In this document: piece by piece, positions 18,255 through 30,494 of the stretch
Position numbering within the stretch: the first letter of the stretch is position 1
How the letters are laid out: every line of letters starts with the position of its first letter
Source of the DNA: Massilia sp. YIM B02763
Lineage (GTDB): Bacteria > Pseudomonadota > Gammaproteobacteria > Burkholderiales > Burkholderiaceae_D
Length of the DNA: 64,000 nt
Assembly (NCBI RefSeq): GCF_030412015.1
Contig: NZ_JASNRD010000002.1
Location: 245,030-309,029, forward strand
Direction: 5' to 3'
Program-made: the position numbers and the translations under genes
Notes under the pieces: model-generated
What the model saw: the letters and a program-made list of their open reading frames with translations, nothing else
Database searches by the model: none
What the model was told of the DNA's origin: nothing

Positions 18255-18581
18255 ATGAGCGAGACCGGTGCCAACCCCTGCCTGGCCTGCGGCGCCTGCT
18301 GCATGAGCTACCGCGTGTCCTTTTATTGGGCCGAGCCCGAGGCAGCCGGCCTGCCGCCGGCCATGACCGAACAGCTCACGCCCCACGTCGCCTGCATGGC
18401 GGGCACGAACGCGGCCCGGCCGCGCTGCGCGGCGCTGCAGTGCGGCGCCGGCGGCGGCGTCGCCTGCACGGTGTATGCGCACCGCCCCTCGCCCTGCCGC
18501 GAGGTCGAGATCGGTGATGAAAAATGCAACAAGGCACGTTTACGCCATGGCCTCGCCGCGCTGGCGGCACTCGCTGTCTAG
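18255..18581 (+). CDS. YkgJ-family cysteine-cluster protein
   Basis: 108-aa protein with the YkgJ/Fe-Zn chelating signature CLACGACCMSYRVSFYW near the N-terminus and further cysteines (CAALQCGAGG, PSPCREVE, DEKCNKARLRHGL). The family is thought to bind Zn or an Fe-S centre; function is unknown. ATG 18255 (MSETGANP) is chosen because conserved sequence begins there. An upstream ATG at 18159 would run through the Fur-box region. Its location next to a Fur-controlled receptor may mean iron-responsive expression, which is inference. Confidence 0.82.
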   Translation: MSETGANPCLACGACCMSYRVSFYWAEPEAAGLPPAMTEQLTPHVACMAGTNAARPRCAALQCGAGGGVACTVYAHRPSPCREVEIGDEKCNKARLRHGLAALAALAV

Positions 18582-18668
18582 TTTCCTGAGGTTTTTTACT
18601 CTTCGGCTGCTCCGCTCATGCACGCGGGATGATAAATTTCCGCAAGTTCCCCCAGATACGGAGTACGC

Positions 18669-20486
18669 ATGTTCCAGCACTTGAGCATCAAGAACAAACT
18701 GATCGCCGGCTTCGCGACCATCGTCGCGATCATCCTGTTCCTGCTCATCCTCGCCTACAACAATTTCGCCAAGCTGTCCGAGGCCAACGGCTGGAACCGC
18801 CACACGCTCGAGGTACTGCTGCAGACGAACCAGGTCGCGACCTCGGTGCTGCAGATCCAGGCGTCCACGCACGGCTACCTGATCACGGGCAACGAGACGC
18901 TGGTCGCACCGATCGCCAACGAACACGCCATCGCCCGCAGCCATCTCAAGCGCGCCATCGAGCTCACCGCCGACAACGCCGCCCAGCAGCAGCGCCTGGC
19001 CCAGCTCGACACGACGATGACGTCCTGGATGGACAATGCGATCACGGCGCAGATCACGGCGCGCCGCAACGCCGGCGCAAGCGGGGCCGCCGGCGGGCTT
19101 GCCGCACGTTACGAGGCGACGGTGGTGGCCGGCTCCTCGACCGTCGCCACCATGCGCCAGTTGCTGGGCGAGGTCGAGGCCGAGGAAAACCGCCTGCTGG
19201 CGCAGCGCCTGGAGGACAGCACGGCCCTGCGCCGGACGATGAACCTGCTGCTCACCGGGGGCGGCGTGGCCTGCGTGCTGCTGGCGATCCTCGTGTCGAC
19301 GCTGCTGGTGCGCGCCATCTCGCGCCCGCTGGCCAGCCTGACGGAAGCCAGCCGCCAGATCGCGGCAGGCACCGCGGGCGCGCGCGCCGAGGTGATGTCG
19401 CGCGACGAGCTGGGCCAGGTGGCCATCGAATTCAACCGCATGGCCCAGGCCATCGAGGACAGCCAGGCCAAGGAACTGGCCGTGTCGCGCGAGCTGCGCG
19501 CCAAGGTCGATGCGCTGCTGGGCACCGTGTCGAAGGCCGCGCGCGGCGACCTGACGGGCACCATCGACGTGCGTGGCGACGATGCCATCGGGCGCCTGGG
19601 GGAAGGCCTGGCCGCCATGTTCGGCAACCTGCGCAGCCTGCTCACCAACGTGCAGCGTGCCGGCATCCAGGTGACGACGTCGGCGACCCAGATCGCCGCC
19701 TCCGCGCGCGAGCAGGAAGCGACCGGCATCGAGCAGGCCCAGACCAGCGTCGAGGTGCTGTCGACCACGCGCGAGATCTCGGCCAATACCTCGCAGCTGC
19801 TGCGCACGATGGAAGAAGCGACCGAGGTCGCCGACTACACGACCACCGCCACCGCCGAGGCCCAGGACAACCTCAAGCGCATGGATCAGACCATGCAGCA
19901 GATGGTGGCGGCGACCGACTCGATCGGCGCCAAGCTGGCCGCGCTGTCCGAGAAGGCCAACAACATCACGGGCGTGCTGACCACCATCACCAAGGTGGCG
20001 GACCAGACCAACATCCTGTCGCTGAACGCGGCCATCGAGGCGGAAAAGGCCGGCGAGGCGGGCCGCGGCTTCTCCGTGGTGGCCAGCGAGATCCGGCGCC
20101 TGGCCGACCAGACCTCGGTGTCGACCTGGGACATCGAGCAGATGCTCAAGGAGATGCAGTCGGCGGTGACGGCCAGCGTCATGGGCATGGACAAGTTTTC
20201 CGAGGAGATCCGCAGGAGCGTGGGCGAGGCGCGCCACGTGGCCGAGCAGCTGTCCGGCATGATGGACCAGGTGCGCAAGCTGGCGCCCCGCTTCGACCTG
20301 GTGCTGCAGGGGATGCAGTCGCAGGCCGTGGGCGCCTCCCAGATCTCGGAGACGATGATGCAGCTGTCCGACGCCAGCCAGCAGACCGTCGACTCGCTCA
20401 AGGCCACCAGCGAGGCCGTGCATCAGCTGCAGTACGCCGCCAGCGACCTGCAGCAATCGGTCGCCACCTTCGCGGTGAACATGTAA
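18669..20486 (+). CDS. wspA: Surface-sensing chemoreceptor WspA
   Basis: 605-aa methyl-accepting protein, the first gene of a complete wsp operon. TM1 about 11-32, a CHASE3-like periplasmic helical domain (QIQASTHGYLITGNETL), TM2 about 191-213, HAMP, a second linker, and the signalling domain with hairpin NILSLNAAIEAEKAGEAGRG near 446-465. In Pseudomonas, WspA senses surface contact and activates the CheA homologue WspE. The assignment rests on both sequence and the order of the six genes that follow. It is 33 nt from wspB. Confidence 0.93.
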   Translation: MFQHLSIKNKLIAGFATIVAIILFLLILAYNNFAKLSEANGWNRHTLEVLLQTNQVATSVLQIQASTHGYLITGNETLVAPIANEHAIARSHLKRAIELTADNAAQQQRLAQLDTTMTSWMDNAITAQITARRNAGASGAAGGLAARYEATVVAGSSTVATMRQLLGEVEAEENRLLAQRLEDSTALRRTMNLLLTGGGVACVLLAILVSTLLVRAISRPLASLTEASRQIAAGTAGARAEVMSRDELGQVAIEFNRMAQAIEDSQAKELAVSRELRAKVDALLGTVSKAARGDLTGTIDVRGDDAIGRLGEGLAAMFGNLRSLLTNVQRAGIQVTTSATQIAASAREQEATGIEQAQTSVEVLSTTREISANTSQLLRTMEEATEVADYTTTATAEAQDNLKRMDQTMQQMVAATDSIGAKLAALSEKANNITGVLTTITKVADQTNILSLNAAIEAEKAGEAGRGFSVVASEIRRLADQTSVSTWDIEQMLKEMQSAVTASVMGMDKFSEEIRRSVGEARHVAEQLSGMMDQVRKLAPRFDLVLQGMQSQAVGASQISETMMQLSDASQQTVDSLKATSEAVHQLQYAASDLQQSVATFAVNM

Positions 20487-20519
20487 TGCTACGGGCGTGG
20501 GCCACGGGAAGGTCATGAG

Positions 20520-20981
20520 ATGAAGGCGATGCTGTTCCATATCGGACGCGAACGCTATGCCCTGCCCCTGGCGGCGGTGCAGCGGGTGCTGCCGGTCGCG
20601 CGCCTGAAGGCGCTGCCGGGCGCGCCCCACTACGTGCCGGGCCTGCTGGACCTGCACGGCGAACCCGTGCCCGTGGTCGACCTGTCGCGCCTGGCCGGGA
20701 TGCCGCCGGACGCGGTGCGCTACGACACCCGCATCCTGCTCGTCGAGGTGCCCGCGCTGGGCCGCCCGCGCCGGCTCGGGCTGAAGGCCGAGCGCGTGAC
20801 CGGTGTCGGCGACCTCGGCCCGGCGCTGGCCGACGGCGGCGTCGTCGCCGCGCCCTGGCTCGGCCGCGTTGCGGTGGGCAGCGGCGGCGGCGATGGCGCC
20901 GGCATGGTCCAGCTGCTCGATCCGCAGCGCCTGCTCGCGCCCGAGGTCGAACGATTGCTGTTCGGGGAGGGAGCGCCATGA
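20520..20981 (+). CDS. wspB: CheW-like adaptor WspB
   Basis: 153-aa single CheW domain (FHIGRERYALPLAAVQRVLP at the N-terminus; GLLDLHGEPVPVVDL in the middle). It should bridge WspA and the kinase WspE. Its stop overlaps the wspC start (ATGA). The start ATG 20520 follows GGTCATGAG, with an imperfect AAGG ribosome site. Confidence 0.92.
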   Translation: MKAMLFHIGRERYALPLAAVQRVLPVARLKALPGAPHYVPGLLDLHGEPVPVVDLSRLAGMPPDAVRYDTRILLVEVPALGRPRRLGLKAERVTGVGDLGPALADGGVVAAPWLGRVAVGSGGGDGAGMVQLLDPQRLLAPEVERLLFGEGAP

Positions 20982-22174
20982 GCCTGCGCCGCACCATCGA
21001 GGATGCCACCGGCCTCGCCCTCACCGACGCCGACGTCGGCCGCGCCCTGCGCGAGCTGTTCCCGCACGATGCCGCCGCGCGCGCGGCTCATGCGCCTGCG
21101 CCCGGCACGCCGGCGTTCGACGCCCTGCTCGACCTGCTGGTGGTGCCCGAATCGTGGATGTTCCGCGATCCCGCCGTGTTCGAGGAAGCGCTGCGCTTCG
21201 TGCGTGCGCGCCTCGCGGATCGTCCCGACGCCCGGTTGCGCATCCTGTCCCTGCCTTGCGCCGGCGGCGAGGAACCGTATTCGGTGGCCATGTCGCTGAT
21301 GCGCGCCGGGGTCGACCCGCGCCAGTGCGCCATCGATGCCTTCGACCTGTCGCACGCGGCGATCGCGCGCGCAAGAAGCGGCCGCTACACGCGCAACGCC
21401 TTCCGCGGCGCCGACCTCGCCTTCCGCGAGCGCCATTTCACGCACGCGGACGGGCACTGGACGGTGAACGCCGACGTGCGCGCCTACGTGCGCTTCGCCC
21501 AGGCCAATCTGCTGGAACTGGATGCCGCCGCACTGGCCGGACGCTACGACCTGGTGTTCTGCCGCAACCTGCTGATCTATTTCGACGAGGCCGCGACACG
21601 GCGCGCCGCCGCCGTGCTGGCCGCGCTGCTGGCCGACGACGGCCTGCTGCTGTCCGGCTATGCGGAAGCGCCGGCCTTGTGCCGCAACGGCTTCACGACG
21701 CAGGGAGCGCGCCAGGTCTTTGCGCTGCGCAAGGAAACCGACGCGACGGCGGAGCCGGTGCCGGCTGCACGGCCCCGCGCGCGCGCGCGTACCGTCCCTC
21801 CGCAGCCCGCGCCGGTCGCGCCACAGGCGCCCCCGGCGCGCGCGCGGGCGACGCCGCAGGAACAGCTGGCCCAGGCGCGCCGCCATGCCGATGCCGGCCA
21901 TCTTGCGGAAGCGGAAGCGCTGTGCCGCGCGTTGCTCGCGCGCCTGCCCGAGCTGGCCGACGCCTGGTTCCTGCTCGGCGCCATCGACGAAGCCGCGGGC
22001 CGCATCCGCGCCGCCGAACGCTGCTGGCGGCGCTGCACCTACCTCGACCCGCAGCACTACGAAGCCTTGTGCAGCCTGGCGCTGCTGCACGAGCAGCTGG
22101 GCGATAGCGCGCGCGGCGCCAGCTTCCGCCGGCGCGCCGCCCAGGCCTACGAACGGCGCGGAGGGGCGGCATGA
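20978..22174 (+). CDS. wspC: CheR-type methyltransferase with TPRs, WspC
   Basis: 398-aa protein. The CheR methyltransferase domain occupies about 1-255, with the SAM-binding LSLPCAGGEEPYSVAM and the FCRNLLIYFD motif. After a Pro/Ala/Arg linker a TPR block follows (ADAWFLLGAIDEAAGRIRAA and the next repeat). It methylates WspA glutamates and so sets adaptation level; TPRs mediate partner contacts. It overlaps both neighbours by 4 nt. Confidence 0.94.
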   Translation: MSLRRTIEDATGLALTDADVGRALRELFPHDAAARAAHAPAPGTPAFDALLDLLVVPESWMFRDPAVFEEALRFVRARLADRPDARLRILSLPCAGGEEPYSVAMSLMRAGVDPRQCAIDAFDLSHAAIARARSGRYTRNAFRGADLAFRERHFTHADGHWTVNADVRAYVRFAQANLLELDAAALAGRYDLVFCRNLLIYFDEAATRRAAAVLAALLADDGLLLSGYAEAPALCRNGFTTQGARQVFALRKETDATAEPVPAARPRARARTVPPQPAPVAPQAPPARARATPQEQLAQARRHADAGHLAEAEALCRALLARLPELADAWFLLGAIDEAAGRIRAAERCWRRCTYLDPQHYEALCSLALLHEQLGDSARGASFRRRAAQAYERRGGAA

Positions 22175-22838
22175 ACGGAAGCGTCGTGAACGATTGCTGG
22201 CGCCGAATCGGCGTGGCCGGCGACGCCAGCTGCGCCGAACTGGCCCGGCACGTCCATTGCCGCAACTGCGGCAACTATGCGGAGGCCGCGCAGCGCAGCC
22301 TGCAGCGGCCCGTGGACGCGGCCTACCGCGAAGCGTGGGCGCGCGAACTGGCGCGGCCGGAACCGCCGCCGCTGCCGACCGACAGCGCCGCGATGGCCTT
22401 CCGCGTCGGCCATGAATGGCTCGCCGTGCCGCTGGCGCTGGCGCAATCGGTCGCGCCGCTGGCGCCCGTGCACCGGCTGCCGCATCGCAGCAGCCCGGGC
22501 AGCGCGCTGCTGGGCATCGTCAACGTCGGCGGACGGCTGGTGCCGGCCGTGTCGCCGGCGCGCCTGCTGGGCATCGATACCGACGGCGTGCCGCCGCCGC
22601 TGGGCCGCCATGCGTTCGCGCGCCTGCTGGTCCTGGCGGTGCGCGCCCAGCCCTTCGCGCTGCCGGTCGACGAAGTGCACGGCGTCATACGCTATGCCGG
22701 GGCCGCCGTGCGCCCGCCCGCCGCCACCGTCGGCCAGGCCCCGCTGCCGCTCCTGGCAGGCGTGGTCGCCGACAGCGCCATCGAGGCGGGCCTGCTCGAC
22801 GGCCCGCGCCTGGAACGCCAACTGGAAGGATTGCTGCG

Positions 22839-22842
<4 letters not shown>
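22171..22842 (+). CDS. wspD: CheW-like adaptor WspD
   Basis: 223-aa protein with a Cys-rich N-terminus typical of WspD (CWRRIGVAGDASCAELARHV, then HCRNC) and a CheW domain from about residue 75 (FRVGHEWLAVPLALAQSVAP). It is the second adaptor linking receptor to WspE. The cysteines could bind metal or form a structural site, but this is not established. The ATG overlaps the wspC stop by 4 nt, and its stop overlaps wspE. Confidence 0.92.
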
Positions 22843-25150
<2,308 letters not shown>

Positions 25151-25154
<4 letters not shown>

Positions 25155-26140
25155 GGATCGCCATCGCCAACGACAGCCCGACCGCCGCCGAGGCGCTGCG
25201 GCGCGCGATCGCGGCGGGCGGCGAGCACCAGCTCGCGTGGATCGCGCGCAACGGCGTCGACGCCGTGCGCCTGTGCGCCGACCTGCCGCCCGACCTGGTG
25301 CTGATGGACCTGGCCATGCCGCTGCTGGACGGCGTCGAGGCGACCCGCCGCATCATGCGCGACAGTCCGTGCGCGATCCTCGTCGTGACGGCACAGCCGA
25401 AGGACAACGTCCACCAGGTGTTCCGCGCGCTCGGCGCCGGCGCCCTCGACGTCACCGCCACGCCGGTGCTGCTGGGCCAGGGAGGCGAGGAGGCGCTGCT
25501 CGCGAAGATCCGCACCATCGGCAAGCTGGTCGCCGGCAGCGCCCCGCCGGCGCCCACCGGCACGGCCGGGGTCAAGCGCCTGGTGGCGATCGGCGCCTCG
25601 ACCGGCGGCCCGGTGGCGCTGGCAAGGCTGCTGAAGGCCTGGCGGCCGCCGCCCGACACGGCCACCGTCATCGTGCAGCACATCGATCCGGAATTCGCCG
25701 TGCACCTGGCGCGCTGGCTGGGCGAGCAGTCGACGACGAAGGTGCGCGCGATCGCGGGCGGCGACGTGCTCGAGGGCGGCGTCGTGCTGGTCGCGGCCAG
25801 CAACGACCACCTGCGCCTGGAGCCCGGCCACCGCCTGTGCTACGACGAGCATCCGCGCGACGAGATCTACCGGCCGTCGATCGACGTGTTCTTCCACTCC
25901 GTGGCGCGCCACTGGGACCGCGCGGCCACCGGCATCCTCCTGACTGGCATGGGCCGCGACGGCGCGACGGGCCTGCTGGCCATGCGCCAGGCCGGCCACG
26001 CCACCATCGCCCAGGACGAGGCGAGCAGCGCCGTGTATGGCATGCCGCGCGCGGCCGCCGAGAACGGTGCCGCGGCACGAATCCTGCCGTTGGACGAGAT
26101 CGCGCAAGCTTTACCAGTTAAAATGGTCGATCCGTCGTAA
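25151..26140 (+). CDS. wspF: CheB-type methylesterase WspF
   Basis: 329-aa receiver plus methylesterase. Receiver phosphoacceptor D53 (LVLMDLAMPLLDG). Catalytic triad residues visible are S150 (IGASTGGP), H177 (QHIDPEF) and D270 (GMGRDGATG). It removes methyl groups from WspA and resets the pathway; loss of wspF in pseudomonads gives high c-di-GMP and wrinkly colonies. It starts with GTG overlapping the wspE stop (GTGA). Confidence 0.94.
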
Positions 26141-26176
26141 GCAAGACGGCTATTTTCCGTTTTTACCGAATTTTCC

Positions 26177-27205
26177 ATGCTTGACAGTCCCAGCAGCACT
26201 GCTCCTTCCGACGGCATCGACGACCAGATGCGTGTCCTCCTGGTCGACGACCAGCGCATCATCGCCGAGGCCGTGCGGCGCATGCTGGCCGGCCACCCCG
26301 AAATCGCCTTCCACGCCGTGGCGACGGCGGCCGAAGCGCTGCCCGCCGCGCTCGCGCTGCGCCCGACCGTGATCCTGCAGGACCTGGTGATGCCGGACGC
26401 GGACGGCTTCGCGCTCATTCGCGCCTACCGCGGCCAGGAGCAGCTGCGCGACGTCCCCGTGATCGTGCTGTCGACCAAGGAAGAGCCGAGCCTGAAGGCG
26501 CAGGGATTCGAGCTGGGCGCCAACGACTACCTCATCAAGCTGCCGGACCGCCTGGAACTGGTGGCGCGCATCCGCCACCACTCGGCCGGCTACATCCGCC
26601 TGCTGCAGCGCGACGCCGCCTACCGCTCGCTGCGCGCAAGCCAGGAGGCGCTGGCCAGGGCCAACGAGGAATTGCAGAAATTGGCCGCGCTCGACGGCCT
26701 GACCGGCATCGCCAACCGCCGCCGCTTCGACGAGGCCGCGCGCTTCGAATGGCAGCGCGGCCGGCGCCGCGGCTCGCCGCTGGCGCTGCTGCTGTGCGAC
26801 GTCGACAGTTTTAAACTGTACAACGACCATTTCGGCCACCCGGCCGGCGACCTGTGCCTGAAGAAGGCGGCGGCCGTGCTGACGGCCCAGTTGAAGCGCC
26901 CGGCCGACCTGGCGGCGCGCTACGGCGGCGAGGAATTCGCCCTGCTGCTGCCGGACACCGACCTGGCCGGTGCGATGCAGCTGGCCGAAGCCTGCCGCGC
27001 CGAGCTGGAACGCCAGGTCATGCCGCACCCGCGCGCCGACTGCGGCATCGTCACGATGTCGATCGGCGTGGCCTGCGCCGTGCCGGACGACGACGGGGCG
27101 CTGGAAGACTTGATCGAGGCGGCGGATTCCGCGCTGTACTCGGCCAAGCGTGGCGGGAGAAATCGGGTGCAGGCCGCGCGAAGCGATCAAACTCCACCCG
27201 GCTGA
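26177..27205 (+). CDS. wspR: Diguanylate cyclase response regulator WspR
   Basis: 342-aa output of the Wsp pathway. Receiver domain with phosphoacceptor D69 (LQDLVMPDADG), a helical stalk (about 145-175) and a GGDEF domain with active motif GGEEF at 250-254. The inhibitory I-site RPAD (241-244) is intact, so product feedback should operate. Phosphorylation by WspE promotes oligomerisation and c-di-GMP synthesis. It lies 36 nt after wspF and is followed at once by a palindromic repeat that separates it from convergent murB. Confidence 0.96.
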   Translation: MLDSPSSTAPSDGIDDQMRVLLVDDQRIIAEAVRRMLAGHPEIAFHAVATAAEALPAALALRPTVILQDLVMPDADGFALIRAYRGQEQLRDVPVIVLSTKEEPSLKAQGFELGANDYLIKLPDRLELVARIRHHSAGYIRLLQRDAAYRSLRASQEALARANEELQKLAALDGLTGIANRRRFDEAARFEWQRGRRRGSPLALLLCDVDSFKLYNDHFGHPAGDLCLKKAAAVLTAQLKRPADLAARYGGEEFALLLPDTDLAGAMQLAEACRAELERQVMPHPRADCGIVTMSIGVACAVPDDDGALEDLIEAADSALYSAKRGGRNRVQAARSDQTPPG

Positions 27206-27207
27206 AC

Positions 27208-27294
27208 CCGTCGCCCCGGCGCAGGCCGGGGTCCAATGTCATGCGCCGGCGGCAGCACCTCGTACTTGGGCCCCGGCCTGCGCCGGGGCGACGA
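27208..27294. repeat. Palindromic intergenic repeat, CGTCGTCCC family
   Basis: Arms CGTCGCCCCGGCGCAGGCCG and CGGCCTGCGCCGGGGCGACG are inverted, with inner GGGGTCCAA / TTGGGCCCC. It fills the gap between convergent wspR and murB, so it could act as a bidirectional transcript end. Confidence 0.87.
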
Positions 27295-27306
27295 TGTCGC
27301 TGCCGG

Positions 27307-28335
27307 CTACACCATGACCGGCTCGGGTTCCAGCAGCACCCCGAACCGCTCCCGCACGTCGTGCTGGATCGCCCGCGCCAGCGCCAGCACTTCCGCGCCG
27401 TCGGCGCCGCCATTGTTCACCAGCACCAGCGCCTGCTTCGGGTACACGCCGGCGCGTCCCAGCGACTTGCCCTTCCAGCCGCAGCGGTCGATCAGCCAGC
27501 CGGCCGCCAGCTTTTCGCTGCCGTCGGCCTGGACGTGGTGCACCAGGTCCGGCCATTCCGCCAGCAGCCGCGCGCAGTGCTCGGGGCCGACCACCGGGTT
27601 CTTGAAGAAGCTGCCGGCATTGCCGATGACGGCCGGGTCGGGCAGCTTGCGGCGGCGCACGGCGATGACGGCGTCGGCCACCTGGCGCGGCGTGGGCGCG
27701 GCGATGCCGGCCTCCTGCACCGCGTTGGCCAGTTCCGCGTAGCGCAGGTTCGGGCCCCAGGCGCGCGGCAGCGCGAAGGTCACGTCGAGCACCACCAGGT
27801 CGCGGCCTTCCTCGTGCTTGAACACGCTGTCGCGGTAGCCGAAGCGGCAGGCGGCGGCATCCATCGTGCGCGTGGCGCCGGTGGCGAAGTCGAACACCGT
27901 CAGCGCATGGAAGCGGTCCTTCACCTCGGCGCCGTAGGCTCCGATGTTCTGGATCGGCGAGGCGCCCACCGTGCCCGGGATCAGCGCCATGTTCTCCAGG
28001 CCGCCCAGGCCCTGGGCGATGGTCCACTCGACGAAGCCGTGCCAGTGTTCCCCGGCGCGGGCGCGCACCAGGATCGCGTCGGCCGTCTCGCCGACGATCT
28101 CCTTGCCCATCAGGCCCATGTGCAGCACCAGGCGCTCGACGGTGTCCGACGTGATCAGGAGGTTGCTGCCGCCGCCCAGCACCAGGCGCGGCAGCGCGGC
28201 CAGGGCCGGATCGGCGGCGATGGCGGCGAGCTGGGCAGGATCGGTCACGCGCAGGTAGCGGCGCGCGCGGGCGGCGATGCCGAAGGTATTGAAGCTCTGG
28301 AGCTGGACGTCGGAGGAAAGCAGGTCGGCTTGCAT
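27307..28335 (-). CDS. murB: UDP-N-acetylenolpyruvoylglucosamine reductase
   Basis: 342-aa FAD enzyme completing UDP-MurNAc for peptidoglycan. FAD-binding LVLGGGSNLLI, the ENMALIPGTVGASPIQNIGA segment, the RDSVFK region, and the catalytic serine motif GNAGSFFKNP are visible. Length equals the E. coli (type I) enzyme. ATG 28335 (MQADLLSSDVQ) is used; the open frame continues 43 codons upstream into the divergent promoter region of yajQ. Confidence 0.96.
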   Translation of the reverse strand: MQADLLSSDVQLQSFNTFGIAARARRYLRVTDPAQLAAIAADPALAALPRLVLGGGSNLLITSDTVERLVLHMGLMGKEIVGETADAILVRARAGEHWHGFVEWTIAQGLGGLENMALIPGTVGASPIQNIGAYGAEVKDRFHALTVFDFATGATRTMDAAACRFGYRDSVFKHEEGRDLVVLDVTFALPRAWGPNLRYAELANAVQEAGIAAPTPRQVADAVIAVRRRKLPDPAVIGNAGSFFKNPVVGPEHCARLLAEWPDLVHHVQADGSEKLAAGWLIDRCGWKGKSLGRAGVYPKQALVLVNNGGADGAEVLALARAIQHDVRERFGVLLEPEPVMV

Positions 28336-28457
28336 GGCTGGGGCTGGGAGTTTGCCGAGATTATAAGGGGATCCCGGCCCGGATAGGCTCACGGTGGCGT
28401 TGTCCGTTAAAATACTGCCATCCCTACTGGGCAAGATACGAATAAAGGAATAACACG

Positions 28458-28943
28458 ATGCCATCGTTTGATGTGGTCTGCGAAGCAGACATGGTCGAAG
28501 TCAAGAACGCCGTCGAGCAATCCAACAAGGAAATCGGCACCCGCTTCGACTTCAAGGGCAGCTCGGCCAAGGTCGAGCAGAAGGAACGCGAGATCACCGT
28601 CTTCGGCGACTCCGACTTCCAGCTGGGCCAGGTACGCGACGTCCTGCTGGGCAAGATGACCAAGCGCAAGGTCGACGTCCGTTTCCTGGACGAAGGCAAG
28701 ATCGAGAAGATCGGCGGCGACAAGGTCAAGCAGGTGCTGAAGGTGCGCAACGGCATCGAGACCGAGGACGCCAAGAAGATCACCAAGATCATCAAGGAAA
28801 GCAAGATGAAGGTGCAGGCCTCGATCCAGGGCGAGACCGTGCGCGTGACGGGCAAGGACCGCGACACGCTGCAGGAGGCGATCGCGCTGCTGCGCAAGGA
28901 CGTCAAGGACTTGCCGCTGGAATTCAATAATTTCCGCGACTGA
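28458..28943 (+). CDS. yajQ: YajQ-family cyclic di-GMP-binding protein
   Basis: 161-aa YajQ protein, beginning [15 protein letters not shown] as is typical. Family members bind nucleotides, and some (Xanthomonas, Pseudomonas) bind c-di-GMP and partner with LysR regulators. It lies about 1.2 kb beyond the Wsp cyclase, so a c-di-GMP effector role is attractive but inferred. It is divergent from murB with AAGGAATAAC before ATG. About 170 nt without a gene follow. Confidence 0.92.
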   Translation: MPSFDVVCEADMVEVKNAVEQSNKEIGTRFDFKGSSAKVEQKEREITVFGDSDFQLGQVRDVLLGKMTKRKVDVRFLDEGKIEKIGGDKVKQVLKVRNGIETEDAKKITKIIKESKMKVQASIQGETVRVTGKDRDTLQEAIALLRKDVKDLPLEFNNFRD

Positions 28944-29112
28944 CCTCGGCGATCCCGTTCCGGCACGGGCGGTTTTCGCACGGTCGTGCTGGCTTCCTGG
29001 GACAAAAAGCCCTCTCGGCCCCGCCCTGCGCTGGGGTAGAATGCGGGTTGCGCCGGCACGCCGGTTCCCGGCATGCGCGCCAGGTCGATAGTTCGGTAGT
29101 TTAAGGATAGCA

Positions 29113-30381
29113 ATGAAACGTGTTGATGATTTCCGCCTGCGTATGGGCAACAAGGAATATGTGCCCATCATGATCGGCGGAATGGGTGTGGATATTTCGA
29201 CGTCCGAACTGGCCCTCGAAGCCGCCCGCCTCGGCGGCATCGGCCACATTTCCGACGCCATGGTACCGGACGTGTCGGACCGCAAGTTCGACACCAGCTT
29301 CGTCAAGGAAAAGACCAAGCTGTACAAGGCCAACATCAACAACATGGACAAATCGTCCGTGAAATTCGACCTCGACCGCCTGGCCGAGGCGACGCGTCTG
29401 CACGTGGGCGCGACCATGGCGGCGAAGAAGGGCGACGGCCTCATCTTCGTGAACTGCATGGAAAAGCTGACCATGAACGCGCCGAAGGAAACGCTGCGCA
29501 CGCGCCTGTCGGCCGCGCTCGACGCGGGCATCGACGGCATCACCATGTCGGCCGGCCTGCACCTCGGCTCCTTCGAGCTGATCAAGGACCATCCGCGCTT
29601 CCGCGACGCCAAGCTGGGCACCATCGTGTCCTCCGTGCGCGCGCTGCAACTGTTCCTGCGCAAGGTCTCGCGCCTGGACCGCCTGCCGGACTTCCTCGTC
29701 GTCGAAGGTCCGCTGGCCGGCGGCCACCTGGGCTTCGGCATCGACGACTGGCAGGACTACGACCTGCACACCATCGTCGACGAACTGCTGGCGTTCATGA
29801 AGGCCGAGCAGCTGGACATTCCCCTGATCGCTGCGGGCGGCATCTTCACGGGCACCGACGCCGTCGGCTTCCTGGAAAAAGGCGTGGGCGGCGTGCAGGT
29901 GGCGACCCGTTTCACCATCACCCACGAATGCGGCCTGCCGGACGACGTCAAGCAGGAATACATCCGCGCCACGGAAGACGACATCATCGTCAACGGCGTG
30001 TCGCCGACCGGCTATCCGATGCGCATGCTCAAGCAGACTCCGGCGATCGGCTCGGGCATCCGCCCGGGCTGCGAATCCTACGGCTACCTGCTGGACGCCA
30101 CCGGCAACTGCGCCTACATCAATTCGTACAACCGCGAAGTGATGGCCAACCCGGGATCGAAGAACATCCAGGTCTTCGACAAGACCTGCCTGTGCACGCA
30201 CATGCGCAACTTCAATTGCTGGACCTGCGGCTCGACGACCTACCGCCTGAAGGACACGACCCACAAGCTGGCCGACGGCACCTATCAGCTGCTGTCCGCC
30301 GAGCACGTGTTCAAGGATTACCAGTTCAGCGTCGACAACCGGATCGCCCTGCCCCCGCGCCAGGACGAAGCGGCGGCCTGA
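29113..30381 (+). CDS. Nitronate monooxygenase-like FMN protein with Cys-rich C-terminus
   Basis: 422-aa TIM-barrel flavoprotein of the 2-nitropropane dioxygenase/nitronate monooxygenase superfamily. IMIGGMGVDISTSELALEAA at the N-terminus, EGPLAGGHLG, and AAGGIFTGTDAVGFLEKGVG correspond to FMN/phosphate binding. After the barrel is an extra segment, CLCTHMRNFNCWTC (C359, C361, C369, C372 and H363), which could bind zinc or an Fe-S centre. Substrate unknown. It has its own terminator and no operon partners. Confidence 0.82.
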   Translation: MKRVDDFRLRMGNKEYVPIMIGGMGVDISTSELALEAARLGGIGHISDAMVPDVSDRKFDTSFVKEKTKLYKANINNMDKSSVKFDLDRLAEATRLHVGATMAAKKGDGLIFVNCMEKLTMNAPKETLRTRLSAALDAGIDGITMSAGLHLGSFELIKDHPRFRDAKLGTIVSSVRALQLFLRKVSRLDRLPDFLVVEGPLAGGHLGFGIDDWQDYDLHTIVDELLAFMKAEQLDIPLIAAGGIFTGTDAVGFLEKGVGGVQVATRFTITHECGLPDDVKQEYIRATEDDIIVNGVSPTGYPMRMLKQTPAIGSGIRPGCESYGYLLDATGNCAYINSYNREVMANPGSKNIQVFDKTCLCTHMRNFNCWTCGSTTYRLKDTTHKLADGTYQLLSAEHVFKDYQFSVDNRIALPPRQDEAAA

Positions 30382-30401
30382 GCAAGCTTCCCGCCATCGA
30401 G

Positions 30402-30436
30402 ACGGCGTGCCGCGGCACGCCGTTGTTGTTTTCGGA
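30402..30436 (+). terminator. Rho-independent terminator
   Basis: ACGGCGTGCC pairs with GGCACGCCGT around GC, then TGTTGTTTT. It ends the nitronate monooxygenase-like gene. Confidence 0.82.
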
Positions 30437-30494
30437 TGGAACGCGGCGCCGCCTCCTGCTGTCCAACGGCAGTTGACCCAGAGGGAGTGCGCGC

